This document shows, one piece after another, positions 22,314 through 35,388 of a DNA stretch of 64,000 nt (position 1 is its first letter; the number at the start of each line of letters is the position of its first letter). The position numbers and the translations under genes are program-made. The DNA is from Kalaharituber pfeilii (taxonomy: Eukaryota; Ascomycota; Pezizomycetes; Pezizales; Pezizaceae). The DNA is taken from NCBI GenBank assembly GCA_015179045.1, contig WHUZ01000006.1:62001-126000 (forward strand), read 5' to 3'. The notes beneath the pieces were generated by a model. It made no database searches. It had not been told where the DNA came from and saw nothing but the letters and a program-made list of their open reading frames with translations.

Positions 22314-23982
22314 AGTGTGTGATTGATGGATTGCAATGTGATGTGTTAAGATGACGGGATACTACGACGCCGTCGCGTGCACGTGTGTAGATTTTGCGAT
22401 TCTTATATGCGAAAGTTAAGCTGCAGAGATGAGCTTTGACCTGTGAGATGACATGGCACGTTAGCTTCTACCTCAAGCTCATACAAAGATATATAAATAG
22501 AAAGGCGCCCAAAATTATATAATTGAGCATAACAGGCTCAGCCTAAGCACTTCCATTTCTCTACCTCGCACAGAATCGATATCAACTTTCAAAAGCTTTT
22601 TGCAACAATATGCTAAGAGAAGGGGTATATGTGTATATCACGAATCGCGCTGCCAAGCTTTCGGAAAGAAAAATGTTTCCTATAATTGAAATTAAAAGAA
22701 ACAAAAAACAGATCTGGTGTGTTTTGGAAAGTTATATGGAGTTGAATAAGAGATATCTCTAGTGTAAACTTGTTGACTTGCACTGAGGTTTACGTATACA
22801 TATTATGGTTCTGCGTAGTATGAAAGGTTTCTTATACATTAGTTTTTATAACTTGAATTCCCGTTTGTTACCACAAAAGCCGACTTCCATAATCAGCCCA
22901 TCGGCCCTGGCAAGACGTTTGTGTTGGCGCAACCCGTATTTCAACTCTGAAGGCTTTATCGGGAAACGTTCTAGAATGTTTAAGAAGGGCTTCTCTGGCT
23001 AATGTCACGTGCATGGATAGTTAAAGTACAGCTGCAGTTGCTTCACATGCTTCAGAAATAGTCGCACTTCAGAAACATGTATGTTGGGCGTCAAAAAAAT
23101 GGACTCGGAACAATACATACATATATGAGGCTCTTCTAGTCCCAGTTCTTTTTATCTTGCTGTTCCTGTGTTCGAAAAAATGTCTGCTGGGTGTTTATAA
23201 CCCTTATTAGATTTACTTAAGTTCCAGGGTAAGTACGAACTCGGTAGGAACAACAATATTATATCCTGTTACAGCTTTATAGCAACGAAGTTCCACAAGG
23301 AACAAAACATTCCAAGAGCTTTCTACTAATATTGCGATAGTACGAGTTCAACCAAGCCATGACCAACCAGGGGTAGAAAAGCTATGCATAAGTATTGTAC
23401 TACTAACAACTCCAGTTCGCATTGGGCATAGTAGTCAGTTGTGTAGTGGCAGGTCTATATGACACCACAGAATGACACTATTGTGAGTGCTTACCTACCA
23501 TAGCCGCCACCTGCTGCCTGCTATTTCTAGCAAGCAATGATTCTTATATTGTTGATAGATTATAGCAGAAGCAATGATGCAAGAGCCGAATAGAACTATC
23601 CCTGGGAAAAGGCTTATAAGGATCCCCTGTTGTTGTTTAGTGGCTTGCTTTGCTGTTTATGTCACGGACTAATGACTTGGTGTTATGATGATAACAACCT
23701 TCTTACATATGCACTGGAATAACCGCAGTTGTGTTCTTGTGCCCAGCCCCCAGTGGCTGAGCTAGCGGAGTATCTTTCTTTTTAGTCATGTATCGCCAGT
23801 CATTTGCTCGCAAAACTAAGCGGCAGTTCTAATTGTTCCACTACAGAAATGTTAGGATCGCGATGCTAGTATGACAGAACCTTGACTCCTGGAAATGCTT
23901 CAGTACATATAAATACAGCTCATTTATAGTAAATACATGAGAGGCGCACCTTTCTAGACACAACAACTGTCACTTTGTCACT
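22314..23982. other. AT-rich intergenic region
   Basis: No gene supported. Short frames only. Upstream flank of the SARAF-like gene at left and of the hypothetical gene at right. Confidence 0.55.
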
Positions 23983-24669
23983 ATGGCCCTTCACAAGCTA
24001 CAAGCTCCCCTCCGCAAGTCCCTCCCAGCATCAAAAATCACCATTGCACTGTCTGCTGACAACAACATTTATCCATCACCCCTTACTGTATCCACCTTGC
24101 AGTCATGGGCTAACATTTGTCCTGCTTTCTTTCTTCAATATGTCCACCCTCTCAACCAATCTGAGATTGTGGGCATTTGCATTGCAATTCCTATACTAGC
24201 ACCATACTGGGATGACCTGATCGCGGGTCGGATTCGGGAGTGGGAAGTCAGACCGGAGATGTTGTATTCCCGAGACCGAGTCCGGGAGCCGGTGCAGGTG
24301 GGATTGCACGTCTGGCATGTTGAGCGCTTCTCTAGCTGGGATAGGGCATGGGGCGGGTTTGGTAGGCTTGCATGGAAGGATATAGAGGCTGTGATGGAGA
24401 GAGAAGGGATTGAGACACAAGCTGGTAGTGATAGTGGAGTTCTAATGAAGGGCTACTCTGCACTAGCGGTGACAGAGGACGGATTGCGACTGTTTCGGGA
24501 CAACCTGGGCTGGGAAAGGTCGAAGGAGTATGCTGGACAGTGGGTGACGGAAGATATAAAGATGAAGAGGAGAATAGTGGAGAAGAGTGAATGGAGTCAG
24601 GAAGCGGAAGGTTATCGGATCATTGGAGATTGTCACATGCTTGTGAAGGTAAAAGGCGACAAAAATTAG
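23983..24669 (+). CDS. Hypothetical protein, 228 aa
   Basis: Single open frame of 228 codons starting MALHKLQAPLRKSL in good context (TCACTATGG). No family identified with certainty. The protein has a basic N-terminus, one hydrophobic stretch (about 66-77, EIVGICIAIPILAP), a block rich in Trp and Arg (RIREWEVRPE, LHVWHVERFSSWDRAWGGF) and a C-terminal half with LMKGYSALAVTEDGLRLFRDNLGWE. The pattern of a Gly-Tyr-Ser-Ala-Leu-Ala-Val strand followed by an amphipathic helix recalls acyl-CoA N-acyltransferase (GNAT) folds, but the acetyl-CoA loop cannot be assigned by eye. Codon use and a 228-codon open frame in an AT-rich area support a real gene. It stands alone between long gene-free stretches. 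Confidence 0.7.
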   Translation: MALHKLQAPLRKSLPASKITIALSADNNIYPSPLTVSTLQSWANICPAFFLQYVHPLNQSEIVGICIAIPILAPYWDDLIAGRIREWEVRPEMLYSRDRVREPVQVGLHVWHVERFSSWDRAWGGFGRLAWKDIEAVMEREGIETQAGSDSGVLMKGYSALAVTEDGLRLFRDNLGWERSKEYAGQWVTEDIKMKRRIVEKSEWSQEAEGYRIIGDCHMLVKVKGDKN

Positions 24670-27600
24670 TCAGGCACAATTGGTATCAAAGGTGTTGAAG
24701 GCTGTTCTATGGGTAGAAATGATAGCTTGGGTTCATGACAGAAGGTCATGTGATGAGGTGGTAGAGACTCCTGTAGAGGGAAGGTTAAGTGAGCCGACAC
24801 ACGGAGGACGGATAAAGGAGAGGCAGCCTGCACATAGCTCTAGTTCACCACCCCACTCTTTGAACCGAATTACACAGACAGTTCAGAAGCCAGACTGATA
24901 GAGTAAACGTCGAGTTTATTCATGGATATGCATATTTAATATTTTTTTTATTTCCCCTTGGTCTGGCCTTTGTTTCCAGAGTTAAGCGGACGGCCCGTCT
25001 TCGAGGTAATTTTGGCAATCAAGTATCACGATGCCAAGCAGATCGTTCCGGTACTCCTGGATTCCTACCTGGGAAGTCCAACGCTGGTTGCCGCCCAAAA
25101 CTCACAAATCCTTATGACAGTCAAAACGAGGCACAGTCGTCTCTCGATATCCCAATAACTCCCAGCAACCACCCTCAATCCGATAAGCTATTTTAGAGGA
25201 CTATAGGACCCATCAATTGCCCCAATGTCCGCCATCACCACCCACTCCTTCACCCGCTCTTCTCAATGAGTCGTGCAAGAAGCTAGAGGGTGGCTTTAAG
25301 AGTGTGAAGTCGACTGCTATCAAGGGATTTCACGGCAGGGGTTCTGGGCTAGGTGAATCATGGGCTTTGGGATGAGACAGTGCGCTTCTCTGAAAATTAT
25401 CCGTGTGACGTATCGAGTAGATCCTATTCAAGTGCTATACTACATGAAAAATTGCAGAACAAGATGATGGCACCTAGCTTACAAAGTTATTACGGTTATC
25501 AAAATTTGGTTGACTAAATCTGGAAAGCCCCACAAAGTGTGGATGTGAAGTCCTCTAGCCTAATCGACCTGAATACTCCTGTCAGAACCGCGGTTGTCAA
25601 TTGGTGCACGTGTAATGATCTAGAGGAACCTTTGGGCAGACTGTGGGCTCGCCAGCGCAGTAGAACTCGATAGTTGCTCTGAGCTAACACTCCTTTCAAA
25701 TTTCCCACATCTGGCTCTCATTGTACCATCGAAGGCTCATTCGTATATAAGGGGTTAGCTTTGCTTTCGACAACAATTCCCTCACTCGTTATCATAAATC
25801 TCAAACCTGTACAGATAAAAATAAAGTGATATGCAGATTCCTACCAGAGAAGGTACATCGTCTCCAAGAAGCATTATACTGAGATACATATTCTTATCAT
25901 ATATAGGCTTCAATCATTTAATTTAAATTCATTACAGTAGTGCGGCCTCTCGCGATGAGATTCAGATTCCAACTAGAGACACCACAATTTTGAAACCTCC
26001 AACCTTCAGGTGTCACCAGAGTTGTTCCCACCACCTATCCCACGTCGACGCCCACATGATAATCGTCATTGGAACAGTGGCGATTGAGTTCATTACTAAA
26101 TGAACTTTCCGGAAGACACATGGGAATGAGTATGTGCATTAGAGCATATTGTTAATGCTCTAGTGCCATACGAAAAGAGTGTTGGGGTTGAGGCAGAATA
26201 GGGTCCTGGTCTTGGCATGATGCATACTTGAGAAGAGCTGTGAACGTAAATAATACATGATAGAGGATAGTTAACTGCGGATAAAGACATTCCCCCTCCA
26301 CAGGTTACGAGCCCGCAACTCTCGCTGCTCTAACACTTCTACTACTACACTCTCTTACCAATTCATGCTGGTGAAAACTTTGCAAAGCAAGCAGTGCATT
26401 TACAAAAGATAGCAAATCGGCACTACGGACTCAGCATAGAAGAGCTGGCTGACTGTATCAGGCAAACTTGGGAAGATCTGATAGCTTCGCATAAATTCTT
26501 AGGAGTAAGCAAGAGAGCAAGCCACTATTTTCAGGCTCGTGGCCATTTTCACAAGGACCTCGAGCCTCCTACACCTTCCAGAAAGCCTCCATCTGATTCC
26601 GTAAGTGCAGACTTTGGCACTGCTTATATGAAAGATAATATATCGCAATTCCAACCACCGTCATATCAAACCGCAATTGGATATAATTGTGACTTTCAAG
26701 AGGCTCGAGGTAGTGTGCATGTCCTATGTGATATACTCAAAGTATTGGAACGCTGCATAAATCCTATGCGCTATTCGCCTTTTGGAATAATGCAAATTTG
26801 TTATGCAGCGTTCCAATACCTTCCGAACCAGCGAATAGTGAGGGCCGGCAGAGGTAAAACTGATGTTTAGATGATGCCAAGCCTCCGCCCAAAAGAGAAG
26901 TTGACTGTGATCGTCTCAGATATTGAATGTTGTGCCAAGAAAGTTGGTATGAACATATTAAACCTAGGTCACCTTCAACAAGGACATTTTATTACTAACC
27001 ACTGAATCTGCCATTCAAGACCAGTCCTTTACCATATTGAGTAATACTAAATATCCCTACTTTCATTATACTATTGGCTTGGGCTATCACAGCACACAAA
27101 TCACAGGACTGACGTCAGATCGTGTTCTGATAGAACTGGGGAAGAAGAAGCACCACCGAGGGTTGACTTTCATAGCTACGGACATATGCAATGGTCAAGC
27201 AGCGCAGGATGTGCATGGGGTAAAAGGCATGTTGTTATGTGAGGGTTACAATTAGATATATGAGTAGGGATATAGGTATTCTATATAATAGTCCTAGCAA
27301 ATTTCATTTTTCGCGCACTCACGGTCGCTACTCGTGAATACAGCAGCAGCGGAAAGCAGCTTCAACAGGCAGTTCAGGCAACTCACCGCTGGCAGAGTTG
27401 CAAGTTCGTTCCGCTAGTTTTCTACCATTCCAGTCAATCGGCTGTCTTGTTGGAGAGGTGGTGAGACGAATGAGGAGGTGGGCTAGGGCAGTGGGCTGGG
27501 GCAGTGAGGGAATAGAAGGCGTGGATCTTTTGTCCACTTTTGTGAACTGGCCTCGTCCAAAGCGATTAACAAGCACCAAGGAAGGTAAAGAATTGAGGAC

Positions 27601-28093
27601 CCCGGTTCGATTCTCTTGTCCAGCTGGAAAGAGGATTGTCCGACATCTTAAAAAGTAGACAACATGGACTGTAATGCTCCTTTGTTTTCCAACGGATGAC
27701 CCATTTGGAGGAAGGTTGGAAAACTTCGATTTCTATCTACCAAGGACCCATCTGGAGTTTTGAGCCCAGGGGGAAGGCACAAACCTGTTTTTGGAAAATT
27801 TTCTTGCTATTTTTATTCCCTCCAAATAACTTTTGCTTCTTTTTTACCCGGATCCAAATTTTGGACGAAAACAAAACAAAATTTTTCCACAACCTAGTCA
27901 ACTTGGCTGTTCAGGATATCTGGCTTTTTTTTTTTTTTTCCCTCACCAGCACATCGTCCAGGTCTTGTTCAAAGATTTTGTTCGACAGAGGTTTTTCGAA
28001 AACAAAGTCAAGGCAGTAAGAAAGTAACCAGGGAAGACCAAAATAAGCAACGCTAGGTAGGGGAATCAAGATCATGTTTGAAAGATACCTAGG

Positions 28094-28126
<33 letters not shown>

Positions 28127-29280
28127 ATATGAAAATAATAAAACAGTAACGGGGTAGTATATTACCTACATAACTCACGCCTGAGCACCTCTATTCAATA
28201 ATATATCTACACTTTAAAGCTTCAAAAAGTAACTTATTACACCAAGCACCAAGTTCCCTATAAACCCGTACAAATCCCACATATAGATCGCCAAGCTGAT
28301 GGCAATGATGATGAATGATGAGCTCAGGGTAATGCCTAAATCATCCTTTCATGAAAAGAGTACTAATATCTACATCTAAAATTGAGTTAGGTACTTGGTA
28401 CTCGGTTATCACCAAGTCCGGGGGGGGAATTATAGAAAGAACATACTATACGAAACTGGCCCAGCGCATCAACACAACATCATAAGATCTATTTACCCCT
28501 ACCAAGTCACATCAAACAAAAAGTAGATCAAAAGAAATAAAGAAAAAAAATGAAATAAAATGAAATAAAATAAAAACAAAGTAGCATTAGGTACTCTATA
28601 CTCAATCTTACCTCCACGCAACACCAATTCCCAAATTCTCTCTCAGAAGCGAGAAAGAAAGAAGTGAAAAGAAGAGACAGTACTCACTCATCCAACAACG
28701 AACTCTCGAACTCTAGACGAAAAGAAAAAAAAAAACTTTTTTTTTTTTCTATGAACTTTATTAGAAACTTCGTTCACTGGAAACATCATTCGTTAACCGT
28801 GAAACTTTTTATTAGCTTTCTCTCTCATAGTACTTATTTTTTCAGCACTCGACATCAAGCAAAGGCAACTTAACAACCTAGGTAGAACCCAACCAAATCG
28901 ACCAAACACACCCCGAGACCCCAAGCGTAAACGTCCCTAGTAATAACCACCCAGGCAGCCGTCTATACTAGACATGCCCAACCTAGGCAGGAGAAGAGAA
29001 AAACAAAACAAATAGATCTTAGCATGCCATTCATGTGCCCATATTCCAAGAACAGAAGACAGAAGTGAGAAAAAAAGAAAAAGAAGAAAAGGTACTTTTA
29101 TAATCCCCGTAACGGCGCTCATAATGTAACGGAAGGGACGAGAAAAAAGGTCGTAAAATAAGAATGAAATGAACAAAAAATAACAAAATAGCCACCGTAT
29201 CAAAAGATGAGATTCATATATCCTTTTGCCCAAATTTGACAAGCGCACATATATATAAAGTAAAGCATAACACCGATCTC
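24670..29280. other. Gene-poor AT-rich region
   Basis: About 4.6 kb without a supported gene. Frames at 26394-26870 and 27037-27255 match no family I recognise, and the first runs into a hairpin (26743-26818). Several poly-A/T tracts occur, including 28090-28108 and 28731-28749. The right end is the 3' flank of TSC2. Confidence 0.5.
26743..26818. repeat. Perfect 18-bp inverted repeat, 40-nt loop
   Basis: Arms 26743-26760 and 26801-26818 are exact reverse complements (TATTGGAACGCTGCATAA). Past the right arm the sequence continues CCTTCCGAACCAGCGAATA, resembling the terminus of the Tc1/mariner remnant at 53940-54723 (TTCCAATACTTTTGAACGAG). It is probably a truncated or foldback relative of that element. 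Confidence 0.75.
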
Positions 29281-32200
29281 TCAACTCCATCTAGAAAAGT
29301 CAAACGAATTTAGAATATTCTCCAACTCTCCCATGCCATCCTGCTGGTTCCCGTAGGCTTCTCCATTGGTGCTCACCAATGAATTCCTCAGACTGTGTTC
29401 GGATAGTACCGTTGCAGTGCTAATCCTTCGTGAGTTCGCCGGACCAACTGGGCTTGTGGGCCCGCCTACAGCGGTTGGTGAAGTGGCTGCACTTGCTCCG
29501 GCTGATGGAGGTGCGGCAACGCGTTCTCGTAGTCGGCTGATATTCCGAAGACGGTGTCTCCACATCGAAATATGTTCTCCGCCGCCTTCGTTATGGACGT
29601 GGGCGAAGACACTGGCATTCAGTGCGAGGTTCCTCACGAACGTAGGAAGACTCTTGCCCGAGATGACTTTGGTTTCTGCTGCGGGGCTGATCAACGGTAT
29701 GCCGGGCTTACATTGTACCTCGACCCTGTAGAATTGTCTCTCCATGTCCGAGTAATTTTTCAGCCGTGTTGTAACAAATCCTGCCCGTGCTTCGGGGGAT
29801 ATTATTATGTTGATGAAATTGAACTGTGCGGGAATGGTGTCGAATGCATATGGAATTCCAGAATTGTTGAAGATGATATTTACAAAGTCATTTCCAATAT
29901 GCCTCTTTTTCATCGTGCATTGTGGGTCATGCTCCAGATCCACAGGCATCATCGTTGTGACGTGAAAGATTATTTCCGTAATTCTGTCGCTCCAGAAAAT
30001 ACTAAATTCTCCATCAGTGTTGAATTCACAATCTAGTCCTCCTGTATTAAGCCTCGAGTTTTTGAGTGTTATTAAGTTCCCCAGTCCATGCACAAACTCG
30101 GTGTAATCAGTTGACCCCATGACATTTTGGAGAATTTCCTGCTCCCTACATTGGCCAGCTCCTACATAAACCACACCAATTTTATGAAAATCGACCACGG
30201 GGATTCGGTCGAAGACCTCAAGCGCCATCTGCGTACGCTGATCGTCCGGTAACAGCATTGGCCTGTTCGCTTCTGATGTTCCCCCGACGCTGCCCAGAAG
30301 TTGTAGTATAACATGACTAGGCATCACTGACGCTTGTGGTTGAGGTTTGTCCAGACCTGATGCACCATCTATTGACTCGGAACTTTCTGTAGACTCTGTC
30401 TGCCTCTTCCTGATGGCGCCCGATTCACGAAGTCGCGGAGTGAGATGGAAATAGGATGTCCCAGACTGACTTATTGTTAGAACGTCTATTCGGAGATTAA
30501 ATCATATATATATATTTTATAGGGGTACTCACAGGCCTCCTAACCGTTAGTTCCGATTCCCCTGTTATAGTATCCATCTGCACTGAGATGATTGATAGTC
30601 CATTTAACCAACTACGACTTTGGATATGGGGCTTGTTTTTGGAATTTGGATTGATAACGGGGGATGTCGACTCGCAATCCGAAAAGGTAAACCTCTGCAA
30701 CATATCTATACAGGCTAGACTTTGTTCATCAATGTCATCCTTGCTATTGGTACTATCTCCCAGGACAAGCCCTCTTGTAATCCATGGGACATATTTATGC
30801 CTTTCAGAAAGCCGCAGTGCTAGGAACCATGTTGTGAGGACATTATAGGCTAAAGTTAAGACATACTGAGAGAGCTCCGATTGCTCGGCATGCACTGTAT
30901 CGGTTATATCTTTCTGTGATCGTCCCGCATAACTAGCTCGTGATAATTGCTGAGCAGCTGTCTCTTTCGTGTGCTGTATATAACGAAACGCGATCCCAAA
31001 CACGTTGCGGAAATCCGGTTCGGTGAAGTTTGCATATAAATTGGGCAATCTTGCTAATGCCGAGAGGAACTCAAGAATGTGCACGCTCACTGCCGATGAA
31101 GTGATGATTTGTGATAGCTTTGTAAGTATGCCAATCAGAAACTTGCTGGTAGGCATAGGGAGTTCATAGCAACAGACGGATAGTGCATGTATGCAGGGCT
31201 TAGCAGTTCTGTTCCAAGAATGTAAACCGAGTTGGAATGCCTTGACAATGGCTTCCTGTTCCACTTTAGCGAAATGCTCATGGTAACATATCAATATGGT
31301 GAGTATATGGATTAAAACCACGGCAATGTCTGCTTTCCGTAAATCAGAGGGCAGATCCGTATTAGGAATCCTGTTCGTATGAAGCTGATCACAGACATAA
31401 TTCCTGAGATATTGAATATGCAGTACGCAATTTCTGAAGGCGGTTTTGTTGCTGAGCTGTGAGGGAAGATTCGTAAGAACATAGCTGTATATTTCCCAGT
31501 TTGTACCGGTCTGAATAATTGATATAATAACCTCCATCCATAGCTGCATTCTCACACAATGATCAGGTGATAACACCTTTTCAGGTGACGAATCATTGTT
31601 GGCGTCCCCTACAGGAGGGTCCTTATATGTGCAAAGCACAGGACTTGATTTCTCTGTAATCTCTGTGAAATCCTCAGGTAGAGGCCGCTTTTCTGGGTAG
31701 GTCCATAGATAGTCGCGGGTTTGTTTCGAATCTTTATCAGCGGCTCCCTTACTTTGCGCTTTGTTTGCGAGAGATTGAGAAACCGGACAGTTCTTATTTT
31801 TATCTTCCTCCCTAGGGTGAACAGAATCAATGTCCTCCTGAGGCTTAGCAAGTCGTCCAAGGAATGCAGCCATATTTTCAGATTCTGTAGATTTGACAAG
31901 TAAGATTGCATGCTCAGCGTCACTTCGTATTCGGAATAACAGTCTCATCGCAGTCAATCTCGCATCAGTATCTGACAGCGGGGAGCCTGCAACCTTGACA
32001 ATTTCCTTGAAGACCCTAGCAGCTTTTCGAGCCGATGAATGCATATTTCTAATGAAGATTTTAACCAGACCCGTTGCAATGATGTTCAGAGGAGACCCAT
32101 AATGATGATGATAATGGGGATGTTGATGCGGATATAAAGGCAGTTGAGTGGCTGTGGGCCCATGACGTGAAACAGAAGGTACTCGAGTTTGAGCGTGATG

Positions 32201-34078
32201 TAACTGATCCGTGGGTTGATCCTTGGGTGGTATGAATTCAGCGAGAATGTCGATAACCTTGTCAAACAGTGCTTCATTTCCATCCCCTGCAACATCCACT
32301 GCTATTCTCACAAGAGCATCTAGTACCTTCCCATCCACTTCGTCGTGTATCCCTTCAAATACTGATAAAACTATTGTATGTAGCAGTCCCTCGTCACAAA
32401 CATCCTTGATAGTTTCGTAGACATTTTTAACGAGGCTCAAGACACTTATCCTGAGACGCGCAGGACGGACCTTGCTTCTGAAAAAAATAGAAAGTAGACG
32501 CTCTATGTTCTCCATCCAATTGGTGCATGAAGGATAACAAAGATGCTCGCTGGCATAGTATTCAATAACCATATCTGCAGCGGAATCTGGTAGGTGACCA
32601 TGGACTCGAGTAAAAAAATCCATCACAATTTCGTTAAGTGTGAAGTCCTTCCGAGTTGCACATTGAGCTTCAAGAAAAAGTATCACTTGGAACAACACTG
32701 TAGAGATTGCACTGCTGATGTTGTCTTTATCTCTAGAATGCATCGAGGAAGGTCTGGTAACACCTAGTGACGGGCAAGTAACGTCTTGTACATCAATTTT
32801 TGTCCCATCTGCACGCTCTGTTGTTCTCAGAGAACAGTGTACCAGTATATCCAAAGGAACTGCCCATTCATCATATGTGGCCTGGCCCATGACATCGTCG
32901 TTATGAAAAGCACTGCATATCGCCTTCGCAATATCCATATCAAGTCGTGCATTGTTTGCCGCTAACGCTGCTTGGAATGAAATCATAACCGCTGAAAAAG
33001 GCACCGGAGGAAGACCGTCTGCTTCATTAGCCATCAAAAGTCTTTCCAAGAGATAGACTGCCCCCCTCAATGAATTGTTCGTTCGTGAAGACTTTTTGCT
33101 CGGAACTTCCAGTATTTCTCGAAGGACCAATATCGTATTGTGTGCCATATATGATCTGCACAGATTGGCAACAGCATTCCATGTCGTATCAGCGAGCTCT
33201 TTAACAGTTGTATAAGCTCCACAAAGCACTTCAATACACTGTGTCAATGTCTGGCGCGGGATATATCCGTATGTGATGAGGGCATCAATGAATGTAAGCG
33301 AATATTTGATGTCATCTCTGCTGGTTGTTTTCCGACATACGTAGAGAATATCTGACAATAATGTGTTTACCTCCCATTCTTCAAAGGCGGAATGATTAAA
33401 TTTGATGATATCAGTGACGAATTTCATCAGCTGCACAAAATTAAACTCTGCAGCAGAGAGTGCGGCGGTAGATCCATTTTCCCGTTTCCGAGCCTGACGA
33501 GCCTGAGTAGCTTCTTTATACCATTTCCTTATCCACTTGGACAACAGGCTAATGATATCTCTTTCAAAACTTGTCACGTTTTTCCCATTGTTCGTCAAAG
33601 CAACAAGTGCAAGAAGCTGCTCGTCGAAGTCATCAAGGCACGGGTGTAGAGCTATGATTTTGTAGTACTGCAGCCGATCTAGAGAAGACGGTTCAGAATG
33701 CTTTATACATGCCGTCATCAGCCTCAACGCTGTTTGTCTGGCCTCGCTGGGGTTTTGCTGATCCAACATATCTTGTGCAGCGAGCCATATCTCCGAAACA
33801 CTAGAAAGAGCGTAATCCACCACTACCGTTCGGAAGACATTTGCAGCTGCTATGCGATCCGGTAGAGGATTTCCTGGCCTTAGTTGAGTGAAGAGTTGAT
33901 CATTATTCGGAGGTCCCCCGAAATATTCTGGACCACTTGCGCGAGTACCATTGCTGGCAACTGCGACTGTGATGGCAGGTGAGGCAGGATGGGACCTATT
34001 CAGTCGTCCCAGGTTGCGGAACACGCCTGCGATTCCAGTTGGTCCTTTTGTATCCAGTTGGTCACCAGAAAGCGGCAT
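29281..34078 (-). CDS. TSC2: Tsc2/tuberin homologue, RapGAP-domain TOR regulator
   Basis: Tuberin with Tsc1 forms the GAP complex for the Rheb GTPase and restrains TORC1. Two exons, 34078-30533 and 30465-29281, join in phase across a 67-nt intron (GTGAGT donor, TCAG acceptor), giving 1576 aa. The large N-terminal part is the helical tuberin region (FERDIISLLSKWIRKWY, DDIKYSLTFIDALITYGYIP). The Rap/Ran-GAP domain is in the last 350 residues: FHKIGVVYVGAGQ, TEFVHGLGNLI, EIIFHVTTMMPVD, then HIGNDFVNIIFNNSG, which contains the asparagine thumb of RapGAPs (NDF), then FNFINIIISP and FYRVEVQCKPGIP. A Ser/Pro/Ala-rich tail follows. Budding yeast lacks this gene, whereas fission yeast and many filamentous fungi keep it. 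The 30-kb side of the gene faces a gene-poor region. Confidence 0.95.
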
Positions 34079-35032
34079 TTACGTTGCCTAAAAGATTCGA
34101 GTCAGTGAAGTTCCAGTTTTCCTGATGTCATTATGTTGAAGAAGACGATAACAGGTTATTCTTCATCACAAAGCAGGGGGGAGGGGGGAGTGGGGAGTGG
34201 GGGAAGGGAGGTTGGGGGACGCAGCAAACGAGTGGAGGGCCACAAACCAACCTGGTGCCCAGATACAGCTTTTTGCAGAATCGAAACTAAGCTCCGGTTC
34301 CGATAATCTTAACTTTCGCAAGGCCACAGAAAGTCGAGCGTAATTTGGAAAATTTTCGTCGCCTAGGAGTAGATCCGGAAATTTTGGGTAGGAGAGTCAT
34401 ATAAACATCAAGACGGGGACGGAGATGTGTGGTGGGGTGACGGTGACGATTGGGTTGCAAGCCTCAGAACAGGCTAGTGAGCTGGAGGTATCCACGGATT
34501 GGGGGGGGGGAGGGGGGGAGGGGGGGGGCACTTAGTGTCTGTTCCTGCGACGATCCTACGTTGGGGGGGGTTCACAAGAGGGTAAGAGAAAAAGAGCAAT
34601 CCAATTCACCAACTATGAAGCTGGAATGGCAAGAATGTCGAGAGAGCCGAGACTTATCGCTGAAAGCCGCGCGCTCTAGTGAAGGTAGCTGGTTGGGGTT
34701 CGGTTTTGAAGGTCAGAGGGGGAGGGGGGGGTTGCGGAGGCTGGAAAGCGGGAAACCAATAGACCAGGGAAGAAGCGTCAAGTTTTGTAGAAAATGTCGA
34801 GCCGAGTAGCACCTAGAGGCCAAGTTCAACTATCTGCGCCGCTGGATAACAGCGACTTTGCTAGTTCAAAGCAAGGGAACTGTCGAAGGTGAGCGGCTTG
34901 TTGAGGGGGGGGGGGGGGGTCTTTTCGTCCGTTTCTTTGTGCGATCGCACTTACGCGGGGAATTAGAAGCTGCGGGAATTCTTGACGCGATAGTACTCGA
35001 GCACAGTCACAGTGTCTACACGAGGGGGGAAC

Positions 35033-35060
<28 letters not shown>
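35033..35060. repeat. Poly-G tract of 28 nt
   Basis: Uninterrupted G-run; further G-runs at about 34501-34528 and 34905-34918. Confidence 0.9.
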
Positions 35061-35064
<4 letters not shown>

Positions 35065-35275
35065 CAAGGAGGTGCAGAAGCCTCGGACAAGTTAGCACTG
35101 CTGCCCCATGTGAGGCGACGTGCTGTGGCGAGGTGGGCCGAAGTGAGGTGATGTAGGCGTGTTGCTTCCTCTGCTTCCTCCGCTTCGCGGGCGGACGGCC
35201 GAATGGGAGGCAGCCGCTCCAATACTTTTTACTTGTATCATATGTACTATGTAGGTCTGAACCCATGCCGCCGGC

Positions 35276-35318
35276 CCAGCAGCCAGCAGCCAGCAGCCAG
35301 CAGCCAGCAGCCAGCAGC
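35276..35318. repeat. 7-bp tandem repeat CAGCAGC, about six copies
   Basis: Units of CAGCAGC repeated head to tail, directly before a CCCG/CCCAG repeat. Confidence 0.85.
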
Positions 35319-35343
35319 CCAGCGCAGTCCGCCCGCCCGCCCG

Positions 35344-35388
35344 CCCAGCCCAGCCCAGCCCAGCCCAGCCCAGCCCAGCCCAGCCCAG
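35344..35388. repeat. (CCCAG)9 tandem repeat
   Basis: Nine CCCAG units; preceded by three CCCG units. Confidence 0.85.

Noticed and set aside
29366..30036. Plus-strand frames of 121 and 160 codons
   Set aside because: They are antisense to the RapGAP domain of TSC2, which has clear family motifs.
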